From NCBI GenBank assembly GCA_947650155.1, contig CANSUS010000007.1, positions 25,637-89,636 of the forward strand: DNA of 64,000 bases. Direction: 5' to 3'. The notes below the pieces were generated by a model. It saw only the letters and a list, made by a program, of their open reading frames with translations, had not been told where the DNA came from and searched no databases. Source of the DNA: an uncultured Lachnospiraceae bacterium. GTDB taxonomy: Bacteria; Bacillota; Clostridia; Lachnospirales; Lachnospiraceae. Of this stretch, positions 1 through 8,310 are shown in pieces. How positions within the stretch are numbered: the stretch's first letter is position 1; the number at the start of each line of letters is the position of its first letter. Position numbers and translations under genes: made by a program.

Positions 1-1139
1 TAATTTGCATCTTCACCGGAAAGCAGCATATATCTGACCTGTAAATCCGTATGAGTACGGTCTGCTTCTACATTTGTCACAGTTCCGGAATTGGAATTAT
101 TCAGCGGCTGTATATAAATGTCCCGAAGTAAAAATCTTGCAAAGCAGCGATTATAATTTACCATAACTCCGTTCGGATGCGCTTCTACACTGGCACGTTT
201 TTCACCCTGCTCTACAATGGCAAGATAACCGAGGTTTTGATTCGTGTGTGCCATACCGAATATCGGCGCGATAACCTGATTTGCACTTCTTACCATATCT
301 ACTTCTTCCCAAAGAAGCGTCTGTGTACCGGAATCGGTAAATCCGACGTCCTTACCATAGATCATTTGAGAAAAACCTGTAGAATAACGGCCTTCTTTGT
401 TATCTAAATGGATCAGTGCACCATTTCCGTCAGGAATCAGCATATATCCTTCTTCGTCGTCTAAAAAGGTATATCCCATAAACGGATAAAGACTGATCAT
501 GGAAATATAACTGCCTTCTTTTTGCTCAATAATAGACTCATCCGGTATATTAACAATCAGCTGGTCTTCTTCCAGAGAAACATTTACAGTAAGTCCAAAC
601 TGATATTCCGTAAAGAATATTTTTGCCGAAAATCCATTGTCTGTTTTAGTAACATCAATTGTATTTTCACAGGTAACCAAATCTACCTGATATGTATTTA
701 CCGTACCAACAATTGCCTGAATCACAATACCGGATTTCATATAACCGTTCCATGACCTGTTACTGTTACCGTCATCCTTCGCATCATTTAATGTCGATTC
801 CAACAGTTCGCCGGTTTCCTTGTTTTCCAAAATGATGGAAAGCCTCGGTTCATATAAATACATTTTGTAGGTACTGCTTTCGGCAACCAGTTCATAATCC
901 TCTAAAGTAACCCATTCTGATTCGTCTACTTTACCGAGTGCACCCTCCATGACTACTTCACCGTCATCCAAAACGGTTTCTCCATTAGCCTGTGCGCCCC
1001 CTTCATTTGCATTATCCGCTTCATTGGAAGATTCTGCGCCATCTTCTATCTGTGCCGCAAAGGAAACGGTATTGGGTGCTGCTGCTATCATAGCTGCTGC
1101 CAAAAGCCACGCGATTACTTTTTTATTTTTAATAGCCAA
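1..1139 (-). CDS. DUF5696-like secreted protein of the sugar-ABC locus (partial, cut by left edge)
   Basis: The reverse strand is open from a TTG at 1139 to the window edge, giving about 379 residues without the C-terminus. The TTG start is chosen because a GGAGAGG ribosome site lies about 9 bases upstream and because it yields a clean signal peptide: a KNKK basic start, then a hydrophobic WLLAAAMIAAA run, then an SFAA cleavage region. An acidic Asn/Glu-rich linker follows, then a beta-rich body. It overlaps the end of the upstream NHL/YIP1 gene by 11 bases, so the two are translationally coupled. The body resembles the DUF5696 proteins that accompany CUT1 sugar transporters in Clostridia and Paenibacillus; this assignment is from memory and the enzymatic role, if any, is unknown. 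Some such proteins look like glycoside-hydrolase relatives, but I can see no catalytic residues to name. Confidence 0.7.
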   Translation of the reverse strand, partial: MAIKNKKVIAWLLAAAMIAAAPNTVSFAAQIEDGAESSNEADNANEGGAQANGETVLDDGEVVMEGALGKVDESEWVTLEDYELVAESSTYKMYLYEPRLSIILENKETGELLESTLNDAKDDGNSNRSWNGYMKSGIVIQAIVGTVNTYQVDLVTCENTIDVTKTDNGFSAKIFFTEYQFGLTVNVSLEEDQLIVNIPDESIIEQKEGSYISMISLYPFMGYTFLDDEEGYMLIPDGNGALIHLDNKEGRYSTGFSQMIYGKDVGFTDSGTQTLLWEEVDMVRSANQVIAPIFGMAHTNQNLGYLAIVEQGEKRASVEAHPNGVMVNYNRCFARFLLRDIYIQPLNNSNSGTVTNVEADRTHTDLQVRYMLLSGEDAN

Positions 1140-3180
1140 GCCGATACACCACCTCTCCAAAGATAGAACTAATAAACTCAAATACCTGTGCCCATAATAC
1201 ATAAATGATAAAGATCAATAATGCCATTATCAAAATTGTAAATAAAGTCAGGGCAATAATTTTAACAGTTTCTTTTCCGGTATAATTATTTACTTCTTTA
1301 ATTGACAGAACTAAAAGTACTAAAAGCCATCCAATCATTAACAGTTGAACTAAAGTAACCAGAAAAGCTTCATTGTTTGTCAATACATGCGTCAGTACAA
1401 ATGCAATCGGCGTCAGCATGATATACGGTGTCAGGCTGTAGCAGAAATAGGTATAGATTTTCTTTACAGTACCTTCGCCTTCGTTAATGGTACATACAAG
1501 ATAATTACAGGATGTTACCGCCGCTATCACAATGACCACAACGCCGATGTCTGACAGAATATCATATCTTCCTTCTCTTACGTTTTTCCATAAAAAGCCG
1601 CAAAGATATTTGTTAATGACATATTCTATCGTAAAAATCAAAAGCAATATGCTGGGTGCTGCCCATGATGCTCTGCCTTCCCTTGCAATCCCATAAGAAC
1701 CGTCCATCGGATGTCTCATAAAATATTTTGCATAAAGCAGATTGGAGACCACTTTCTTTTGTTTGCAGTTTTCCCAGATCTCCCTTGGCTTTCCAAGTAT
1801 ATTTTTCTTTTTATCTAAAACTTTTATCACTTTAATCAATATGTAAGCTGCCACAATAACCAATAATGCAGCTACAATATTTCTTTTAAGCCATTGATTT
1901 CTGATTTCCCAGTAAGCATCGGAATAACCTTCATAATCCTTGGCAAGCCTTGCATAGTGAAGCGCCATGTCATAATTTTCTTCCTGGAAATATGCCCTGC
2001 CCATTGCCTGGTTTGCATAATCGAACATACTGTTCATTTTCAGGACTTCTGTTAACGGCTCCTTACTTTCGGTATACCGCCCTTTAGAGTAAAGATAAAG
2101 CGCCTGATGCAGTAAATTGGTGAACTCGGAAGGTTCGTATATCTGAATCTGGCATTTATCCGAATCCAATATATAGATCTTATCTTCCGTATCGACCTGA
2201 ATACTGGTAACTAATGTGGAAAGACCTACTCTCTGCGTACCGTCGTCCAAACCGCCGAATACATAAAGCAGATCCCCTTCGTTATTGTATTCGTAGATAT
2301 AACCCTGCTGGGATGCCACATATACGTTATCATGGTTTCCTGCCGTAACTGCTGCCGGGATGGGATCATAGGAATCAGGATCAATCAGATTCTTACCGGC
2401 AATATTGAGCCTTTTCAGGGTTCTGCTTCTATCACCACGGGTAACAGTATAGATCAGTCCCTTTTTGTCAATCGCAAGATTATCCGGTGTAGCAGGGATG
2501 TTACTTGCCATTTTTGCTCTTTGTGCGTCTGTTAAAATCGCGCGGTATATAATTGTCTGTATACTCTGATCTGCAAAGTTTGTTCCAAAATATCCAAGGA
2601 ACGTCCCGCCGTCTGTAGGTGAAATTTCTACAATACCGTTTGTATTAGATTCACAGACGATATACATAACTCCCGCTTCATTTACTACGATCTTAATCGG
2701 TAAAAAACTTAAATTATCACCGTAGAGTGGGCTGTCCGGTTTTGTATATTGATTGACCACCTGACCGTTTTCATCAAATTCAAAAACGGCTTCTGCATCC
2801 CTGTCAGCTACATATACATGATTGTTTTCTTCTGTTACAAAAACACCTTTTGGAGCAAGTAAAGTGCCTTCGCCAATCACTTCTATCAAATTTCCTTCTA
2901 TATCACCGACAATAATTCTTCCGTTGCCGGTATCCGCTACATAAATTTTGCCATTCTCTGTCACGTACATATCACTGGGACCATTTAAAAATTTATCCCC
3001 GAATTTTGTAATGGTCGCATATGCAAGATAAGCTGTCTGTGTTTCCTGCACATATCCGTAACCATCTACTGTATAAGTACGATAAGGGGTTTCTGCCTGT
3101 ACGGACAAAGTACCCATTCCTGAAACAAGAATAAGTGCAATCAGGAATATGGCTGTCAGTCTTAAAACTCTTTTTTTCAT
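1129..3180 (-). CDS. NHL-repeat / TPR / YIP1-domain membrane protein
   Basis: 683 aa. A signal peptide (residues 1-29, ending SVQA) is followed by an extracellular beta-propeller of NHL-type repeats (about 45-345; recurring patterns such as IYVADTGNGRI and VYVADRDAEAV). A TPR-like helical pair follows (about 355-420, ALYLYSKGRYTES and AYFQEENYDMAL), then a transmembrane helix near 435-455. The C-terminal half has several further membrane segments that resemble a YIP1 domain (about 490-675). It is the first gene downstream of the two sugar permeases and overlaps the next gene by 11 bases. NHL propellers usually bind carbohydrate or protein ligands; a role in sensing polysaccharide or organising the transporter at the membrane is inference. 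An AAAGGAG site lies upstream of the ATG with long spacing. Confidence 0.8.
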   Translation of the reverse strand: MKKRVLRLTAIFLIALILVSGMGTLSVQAETPYRTYTVDGYGYVQETQTAYLAYATITKFGDKFLNGPSDMYVTENGKIYVADTGNGRIIVGDIEGNLIEVIGEGTLLAPKGVFVTEENNHVYVADRDAEAVFEFDENGQVVNQYTKPDSPLYGDNLSFLPIKIVVNEAGVMYIVCESNTNGIVEISPTDGGTFLGYFGTNFADQSIQTIIYRAILTDAQRAKMASNIPATPDNLAIDKKGLIYTVTRGDRSRTLKRLNIAGKNLIDPDSYDPIPAAVTAGNHDNVYVASQQGYIYEYNNEGDLLYVFGGLDDGTQRVGLSTLVTSIQVDTEDKIYILDSDKCQIQIYEPSEFTNLLHQALYLYSKGRYTESKEPLTEVLKMNSMFDYANQAMGRAYFQEENYDMALHYARLAKDYEGYSDAYWEIRNQWLKRNIVAALLVIVAAYILIKVIKVLDKKKNILGKPREIWENCKQKKVVSNLLYAKYFMRHPMDGSYGIAREGRASWAAPSILLLIFTIEYVINKYLCGFLWKNVREGRYDILSDIGVVVIVIAAVTSCNYLVCTINEGEGTVKKIYTYFCYSLTPYIMLTPIAFVLTHVLTNNEAFLVTLVQLLMIGWLLVLLVLSIKEVNNYTGKETVKIIALTLFTILIMALLIFIIYVLWAQVFEFISSIFGEVVYRLGY

Positions 3181-3215
3181 ATGATAGTTTTACTCCTTTC
3201 CAAGCTTTCCCTGAT

Positions 3216-4085
3216 TTACTTGATACCTGAATGTGCCATTGTGTTCATAACGCTGTTCTGTAAGATAATAAATAATACTAAGTTCGGTACGAACATAATT
3301 AATGTTGCCGCTGCTGCAATACCCTGACCGGAAACGGTGTTATTGGCGTTTACAAGCGTATTCATATAAAACGTCAATGTCTTCATATTATCTGCATTGA
3401 TATAATAATTGGATGTTTCCATATTCGTCCACACCTGCTGGAATACCAGAATGGATGCGGTTGCGATTGCCGGCTTTATCATCGGCAGGATCAGTTTCCA
3501 ATATACCTGCATATCGGTCGCACCGTCCATATATGCCGCTTCGATCAAAGAATCCGGAACCTGTTCCACGAACTGCTTTACTAAGAAAAGCGCTACCGGA
3601 TAAGCTACTAACGGCAGAATATGCGCCCAGATACTGTCGATCATTCCAAGCTGGCAGACTACCAGATATCTCGGAATTAATACTGCAACCGCAACAAACA
3701 TCAGAGCGATCTGATTGATCTGCATCATCAGGTTTCTTCCCTTAAATTTTATTTTTGCAAGTGCAAAAGCCGCGCAGGTCGTAAATAATAAGGAGAGTCC
3801 CACCGTAAGTACGGTAACAATAATACTGTTAAATACATAACGGCTGAGAGGAATGCCTGCTGTCCGGCTGAATTTGATCAGCTTCGTAAAATTATCCATT
3901 GTTGCATTTCTTACAAAAAAGGTAGGCGGGAATGCAAACAACTCTTCCATCGGCTTAAATGCATGGTTCGCAATGAATATTAACGGCATTGCCATAAAAA
4001 TAACTAACGGAAGTATCAGAATAATAATTTTAATCTGGCTTCGCTCAAACTTCTGCGGATTGATTCTTTTTCCTTTATATGCCAT
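3216..4085 (-). CDS. carbohydrate ABC transporter permease, MalG-type (CUT1)
   Basis: 289 aa, usual length for the second permease of CUT1 sugar importers. Six hydrophobic segments are visible, the first at about residues 20-42. The cytoplasmic EAA loop that contacts the ATPase is present in the second half as EAAYMDGATDMQVYWKLILP, with the conserved Gly and the I-LP end. It follows the MalF-type permease by 17 bases and the pair is preceded by a solute-binding protein, so binding protein, permease 1 and permease 2 are co-transcribed. Neighbouring arabinan-active glycosidases suggest an arabino-oligosaccharide substrate, but the substrate cannot be read from this sequence. No ATPase gene is present in the cluster; such systems often share a multitask MsmX/UgpC-type ATPase encoded elsewhere. 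Confidence 0.9.
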   Translation of the reverse strand: MAYKGKRINPQKFERSQIKIIILILPLVIFMAMPLIFIANHAFKPMEELFAFPPTFFVRNATMDNFTKLIKFSRTAGIPLSRYVFNSIIVTVLTVGLSLLFTTCAAFALAKIKFKGRNLMMQINQIALMFVAVAVLIPRYLVVCQLGMIDSIWAHILPLVAYPVALFLVKQFVEQVPDSLIEAAYMDGATDMQVYWKLILPMIKPAIATASILVFQQVWTNMETSNYYINADNMKTLTFYMNTLVNANNTVSGQGIAAAATLIMFVPNLVLFIILQNSVMNTMAHSGIK

Positions 4086-4102
4086 ATCCTGCTTCCCCCT
4101 CT

Positions 4103-5020
4103 CTAAAATTCATCCTTCTCTGAGAACAGTGAATTCGCTGCCCTGGAGAATAATTGTACAATTAACAGTAACACTACGGAAACGGCCGCCGCGTATCCCA
4201 TTTCATATCTTAAGAAACCATAATCTTCAATATGGTTTACAATCAACTGCGCCGCATATCCGGGCGACGGGTTTCCTGTAAGAAGCGTGGAAACCAGACC
4301 GTTCTGGAAAGCTCCTACAATCGCCATAACCGCTGCAAACAGCATCTGCGGTTTCATCTGCGGAATCGTTATATATATCATTTCCTGAAAACGGTTCTTA
4401 ACGCCGTCGATTGCCGCCGCTTCATATAAAGATTCATCGGAATTCAGAATACCTGCTATCATGGATAAGAAACCAACACCCATAGAGGACCATAAACCGA
4501 TCACAATAACAATTGGAAGAAGGTATTTAGTCGCTACCAGCCAGATAATCGGCTCATTTATGATTCCCAGTTCCATCAGCCAGCTGTTTAAAAGTCCTGT
4601 CTGGTCACCGGAAAAAATAACTTTCCAAAGTACTGTCATAGCTACACCGGTTGTCATACTCGGTGAATATAAAATCAATGCAAATATTGTTCTTGGAATC
4701 TTTGTCAGATTGCAGAGCGCCCATGCAAGCACAAAAGATAAAATATATCCTCCGATACCTACCACAACTGCATAAATTACGGTATTTGGCAATACATACT
4801 GCATAAATACTTCATCACTGGTGATCAGAGTAATATAATTTAAAAATCCAACCCATGACGGCCACTGAATGGCATTAAAGTTTGTAAAGGAAAGTATTAC
4901 TGCCAAGATAACCGGAATCAAAATGAAAATCACAAATACAATGGCGTAAGGCGCTACGAAAAAGTATCCGTTTCTATTGTTATTTGCATGTCTTCCGATA
5001 TTGCTTTTCTTTTTCTTCAT
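4103..5020 (-). CDS. carbohydrate ABC transporter permease, MalF-type (CUT1)
   Basis: About 305 aa with an N-terminal basic stretch (MKKKKS), six membrane segments and an EAA loop, [21 protein letters not shown], before the last two helices. I prefer the ATG at 5020 because GAGG lies six bases upstream. A GTG at 5032, four codons earlier, has AGGA six bases before it and is a possible alternative start (309 aa). The gene lies just after the solute-binding protein stop and 17 bases before the MalG-type permease. It forms the heterodimeric channel with that protein and imports a sugar or oligosaccharide captured by the 5041-8052 product. Confidence 0.9.
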   Translation of the reverse strand: MKKKKSNIGRHANNNRNGYFFVAPYAIVFVIFILIPVILAVILSFTNFNAIQWPSWVGFLNYITLITSDEVFMQYVLPNTVIYAVVVGIGGYILSFVLAWALCNLTKIPRTIFALILYSPSMTTGVAMTVLWKVIFSGDQTGLLNSWLMELGIINEPIIWLVATKYLLPIVIVIGLWSSMGVGFLSMIAGILNSDESLYEAAAIDGVKNRFQEMIYITIPQMKPQMLFAAVMAIVGAFQNGLVSTLLTGNPSPGYAAQLIVNHIEDYGFLRYEMGYAAAVSVVLLLIVQLFSRAANSLFSEKDEF

Positions 5021-5040
5021 TTCATCCCTCACCCCATTTC

Positions 5041-8000
5041 CTACTCTTCATCTGTCCGGCCTAAAAGTTCACGGACGGTTTCCATTGTCGGAATTTCGTA
5101 TTCGCTTATCACGTTACCTTCACTGTCGTTATAACCGAATTCCTCTAACTTACGATTGAATTCCCTGTTAATGGATTTTACTGCCTTGTCAATTCTGGTC
5201 TGCTCATTGTCCCCATTAACGACAATATCATTGAATGTGTTGCTCATTTCACGTTCCAGCAAATAAGTACCCGGTACTCTCGCAATGTCCACTACATTTT
5301 TTGCTGTTTCCATAATCACTTCTCTTGCATTGGAACCCCAGGGAAGCTGTGCAAACGCCTCCATATTGGCGGTAGCCCACATATATTCGTCACCGTAAGT
5401 GATCTGGATTGTCTGTCCAAATTCCGCCTGCGTTTCCGTCGAAGACCACCATTTTATAAATTCCCATGCTTTTGCTTCTCTTTCAGAATTGCTCTTAAAA
5501 ATTACCGTACTTTCTGCACAGCCGCATACAGAACGGTCAATGCTTCCATCTTCCTGTACCGTTCCGGGCGCCAGCGCGATCTCCCATGAACTGGAAAGCT
5601 CAGGCGCTGCGTTTGTCAAAAGGTTATAGGCTGAATAATCTGCAATTCCAATCGGATAATCGCCATTCCTGAAATGCTGATAAAAATTATCCACATTAAC
5701 AGGAAGGTTATAGATTGTAAATAAATCTGTCAGCTGTGTAAAACCGTCAACGGATTTTTCATCGCCAAGCGCTGTTCCGGTTGATGCTGTCGGGTTATAA
5801 AGGGACCCGCCGTTTTGCATAATAATCGGTGTAGTTCCGTGGAAGTTACGAAGCTGTAACATTCCGGCTGTAGGATAATAGAAGTTCAAACCTCTCATTT
5901 GCAGTTCCGGAAGCATATCAATTACATCATCCATTGTCTGAGGTACTTCCAAACCTAATTTTTCCATAACATCGCTTCGATAATACAATACCCAGAAATT
6001 CATTGTCTCCGGCATGGAGTAAATTCCCTTTCCAATCGAACCTGTCATGAAAAATCCTGTCTCGTAAGGTTCCGCCGCTTCTTTAAAATCATCAAATTGA
6101 GCCATATCCACCAATGCGCCGCGAATGCCAAGTTCGTAGGGAATCGTATAGTTAATTCCGGTTGCAACATCAGGCGCATTCCCTGAAGAATTGGATAATA
6201 CCAGTTTATACTGATCCGGCATGATACTGATATCCACCTCGATACCCGTTTCCGGCGTAAAGGATTCGTCTATCATTTTCTGCATGATCTGCACATACTG
6301 ACTGGACCGGTTTACCCAAACCTGTAAATGATCGGGATTTGTATTGCTTGCAGAATAATCCTGATCGGTAAAGGAAGTAATAAATCTCTGGAGATTCATT
6401 CCAATTGATTTAAAAAATCCCGGTTTTTTCGGCAGTTTCGCATCATCCTGATAAAGCCAGATGCGGTCAATTGCAAGATTGTTTTCAATCAGATTGTCAA
6501 TTGCGTTCGCCAGATAATGGTTAACAGAGTTCATACTTGTAGAAAGCTCACCGATACGATAAGGAATCTCATCAGGATTATCCGCGAGACTCTCTAACTG
6601 TTTCGCTGCAATCAGCATAGAAGACATAACCGCAACGGATTTATTACTGTCGCTCCATTTAATTGCGCTCTTTTCCAGTTCGCGGAGTCTGTCCGCATAA
6701 CCATAAAGAGTATCTTCCAAATCAGGAATATATCTGGATAATTTTAAATCTCTGTATTTATCCGCGTTTGTTCCTGCAACTTTGGTAATCTCCAGTGCAA
6801 GATCATTTACATCGGACATGATCTCATCAATGGATTCCATTACATAACAGATCAGATCCATTGAAATTGTAAAGGAAATTGTATGTACGCCTTCATCTAA
6901 ATAAACACTTAAATAATTGCCGTCTTCATCTGTCAGGGTTCTTGTTTTATACTTTGTTGTGTAAGCCATGCCATAGGCTTCAAAAGCACTGTTCGGAATT
7001 TCACCGTCTATTCTGATATCTACAAAAACAGGAAAATCTGTTTTATCCGAAGATCTGTAATTCGTTGCAATTTTGTAATAACCGCTTTCTCCTTCTTTTA
7101 CTCTGAATTCATAGGATACCTCTTGTCCTGCCACGCTGAAAGAATCAGAATCCAAAGTATTCAGAACGGTATCCTTTACTTCATAAGGCGTCAGACTTGT
7201 ATCATATTCTGCCACACCATGAATAGAGGAGCTGTTCGTCTTCAGAAAATCTTCACCCTGAATTTCAATCAGTCCGTTTCCTTCTGCTTTTTCTGAACCC
7301 GTATAGGCAGGCGTTTCAAAAGGCGCTCTCAGCGTCAGATCCCCTAAAAGGAAATTTCCTTCCTTTACTTCAAATGAAAATTCATGGGTTCCTGCTGTAA
7401 GTTCTAAAGCGAGCGGTGCAGAATGACGATAACTTGCATCCATCAGGTATTTTTCCTCCCACTGAATCATTTTATTCGGTACAGTTACCACCTGATTACC
7501 GTAGCGGTCATAGGATGGTTCTAAATCCGGCGTCCAGGATGTTTCAAACTCCAGATTTCTACATTCATAAAACGGATACTCACCATCCACCTGCATTCCC
7601 ATCGCGATTGGAAGAATGGATTCATCATAGGATAAATAGTCAAACAGCATAAAGTACTGCCCATCCTGCGGTACTTCCACTTTCAGGTTTAGGATATCTC
7701 CTCTGGTCAGATCCACAACCTTTCCCGTACCGTCGTAATCTCTTGTCTCAGTCGTGAAATGATCTCCCATTCCCGTCACATGAGATTCCATGTCAATCAC
7801 CACATCTTCTCCTGAATATAGCGGTGCTGAATATCCGGCGCTGACCTTCGTATAATTATTGGATATCCTTTCACTCCTATACTCGTCGGCACTATAGGAA
7901 TAACTCTTTGCAGAAGTATCTCCCGTTTCCTGTTCTGCGGTTCCGGTCGATAAATCCTTTGCAGCCACTTCTTTGATCCCTGTAGTACTCAGGCAAAGCA

Positions 8001-8052
8001 CCACGATCAGACTGAGTGAGACTGCTTTCATAAATTTTTTCTTGTGCCTCAT
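5041..8052 (-). CDS. large solute-binding protein with N-terminal beta-sandwich domains
   Basis: 1003 aa, more than twice the usual 400-450 aa of a family 1 sugar-binding protein. A signal peptide spans about residues 1-31. No clear lipobox Cys is seen, unusual for a Gram-positive binding protein. Two beta-rich, carbohydrate-binding-module-like domains follow (about 55-245 and 255-405), then a helical linker (about 405-560). The typical periplasmic-binding fold starts near residue 578 (QVWVNRSS) and runs to about 930, with the characteristic NAPDVATG and late KAWEFIKWW segments. An ideal AAGGAGG ribosome site precedes the ATG. It is the first gene of the transporter operon, behind a consensus-like promoter at 8124-8152. 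The extra domains may hold polysaccharide at the cell surface before transport; that is inference. Confidence 0.85.
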   Translation of the reverse strand: MRHKKKFMKAVSLSLIVVLCLSTTGIKEVAAKDLSTGTAEQETGDTSAKSYSYSADEYRSERISNNYTKVSAGYSAPLYSGEDVVIDMESHVTGMGDHFTTETRDYDGTGKVVDLTRGDILNLKVEVPQDGQYFMLFDYLSYDESILPIAMGMQVDGEYPFYECRNLEFETSWTPDLEPSYDRYGNQVVTVPNKMIQWEEKYLMDASYRHSAPLALELTAGTHEFSFEVKEGNFLLGDLTLRAPFETPAYTGSEKAEGNGLIEIQGEDFLKTNSSSIHGVAEYDTSLTPYEVKDTVLNTLDSDSFSVAGQEVSYEFRVKEGESGYYKIATNYRSSDKTDFPVFVDIRIDGEIPNSAFEAYGMAYTTKYKTRTLTDEDGNYLSVYLDEGVHTISFTISMDLICYVMESIDEIMSDVNDLALEITKVAGTNADKYRDLKLSRYIPDLEDTLYGYADRLRELEKSAIKWSDSNKSVAVMSSMLIAAKQLESLADNPDEIPYRIGELSTSMNSVNHYLANAIDNLIENNLAIDRIWLYQDDAKLPKKPGFFKSIGMNLQRFITSFTDQDYSASNTNPDHLQVWVNRSSQYVQIMQKMIDESFTPETGIEVDISIMPDQYKLVLSNSSGNAPDVATGINYTIPYELGIRGALVDMAQFDDFKEAAEPYETGFFMTGSIGKGIYSMPETMNFWVLYYRSDVMEKLGLEVPQTMDDVIDMLPELQMRGLNFYYPTAGMLQLRNFHGTTPIIMQNGGSLYNPTASTGTALGDEKSVDGFTQLTDLFTIYNLPVNVDNFYQHFRNGDYPIGIADYSAYNLLTNAAPELSSSWEIALAPGTVQEDGSIDRSVCGCAESTVIFKSNSEREAKAWEFIKWWSSTETQAEFGQTIQITYGDEYMWATANMEAFAQLPWGSNAREVIMETAKNVVDIARVPGTYLLEREMSNTFNDIVVNGDNEQTRIDKAVKSINREFNRKLEEFGYNDSEGNVISEYEIPTMETVRELLGRTDEE

Positions 8053-8123
8053 AGCAAACCTCCTTCTACCATATTTTCCCTGACAGGTAGTTTAGTTTTT
8101 TACAAATTACTTTAGTTATTTCT

Positions 8124-8152
8124 ATAATACTATTATATTAGCCGAAAGTCAA
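8124..8152 (-). promoter_or_regulatory. sigma-A promoter of the sugar-ABC operon
   Basis: Read on the minus strand: -35 TTGACT (8152-8147), 17-base spacer, -10 TATTAT (8129-8124). It lies about 70 bases upstream of the solute-binding protein start and diverges from the GH51 promoter. No obvious operator palindrome is recognised in the shared region. Confidence 0.6.
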
Positions 8153-8222
8153 TGCTATACTTCTCTTTATTGTTATGATATTTTATAGTTAAGAAATATA
8201 ATTTTAATTTTATTTTATCATT

Positions 8223-8251
8223 TTGCACAAATTATGGATACTATTTATACT
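8223..8251 (+). promoter_or_regulatory. sigma-A promoter of the GH51 gene
   Basis: -35 TTGCAC (8223-8228), 17-base spacer, -10 TATACT (8246-8251). The leader to the ATG at 8311 is about 50 bases and ends with an AGGAGG ribosome site. The divergent arrangement with the transporter operon suggests shared control by a regulator not encoded in the window. Confidence 0.6.
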
Positions 8252-8310
8252 ATTTTTTTACATAACGATAGAATAATAAAAATCAAAAATATTTTAGGAG
8301 GTTATTTTTT

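Noticed and set aside
949..1197. 82-aa plus-strand reading frame
   Set aside because: It is antisense to the signal-peptide region of the DUF5696-like gene; it has no ribosome site and its Ala/Ser run comes from the reverse complement.
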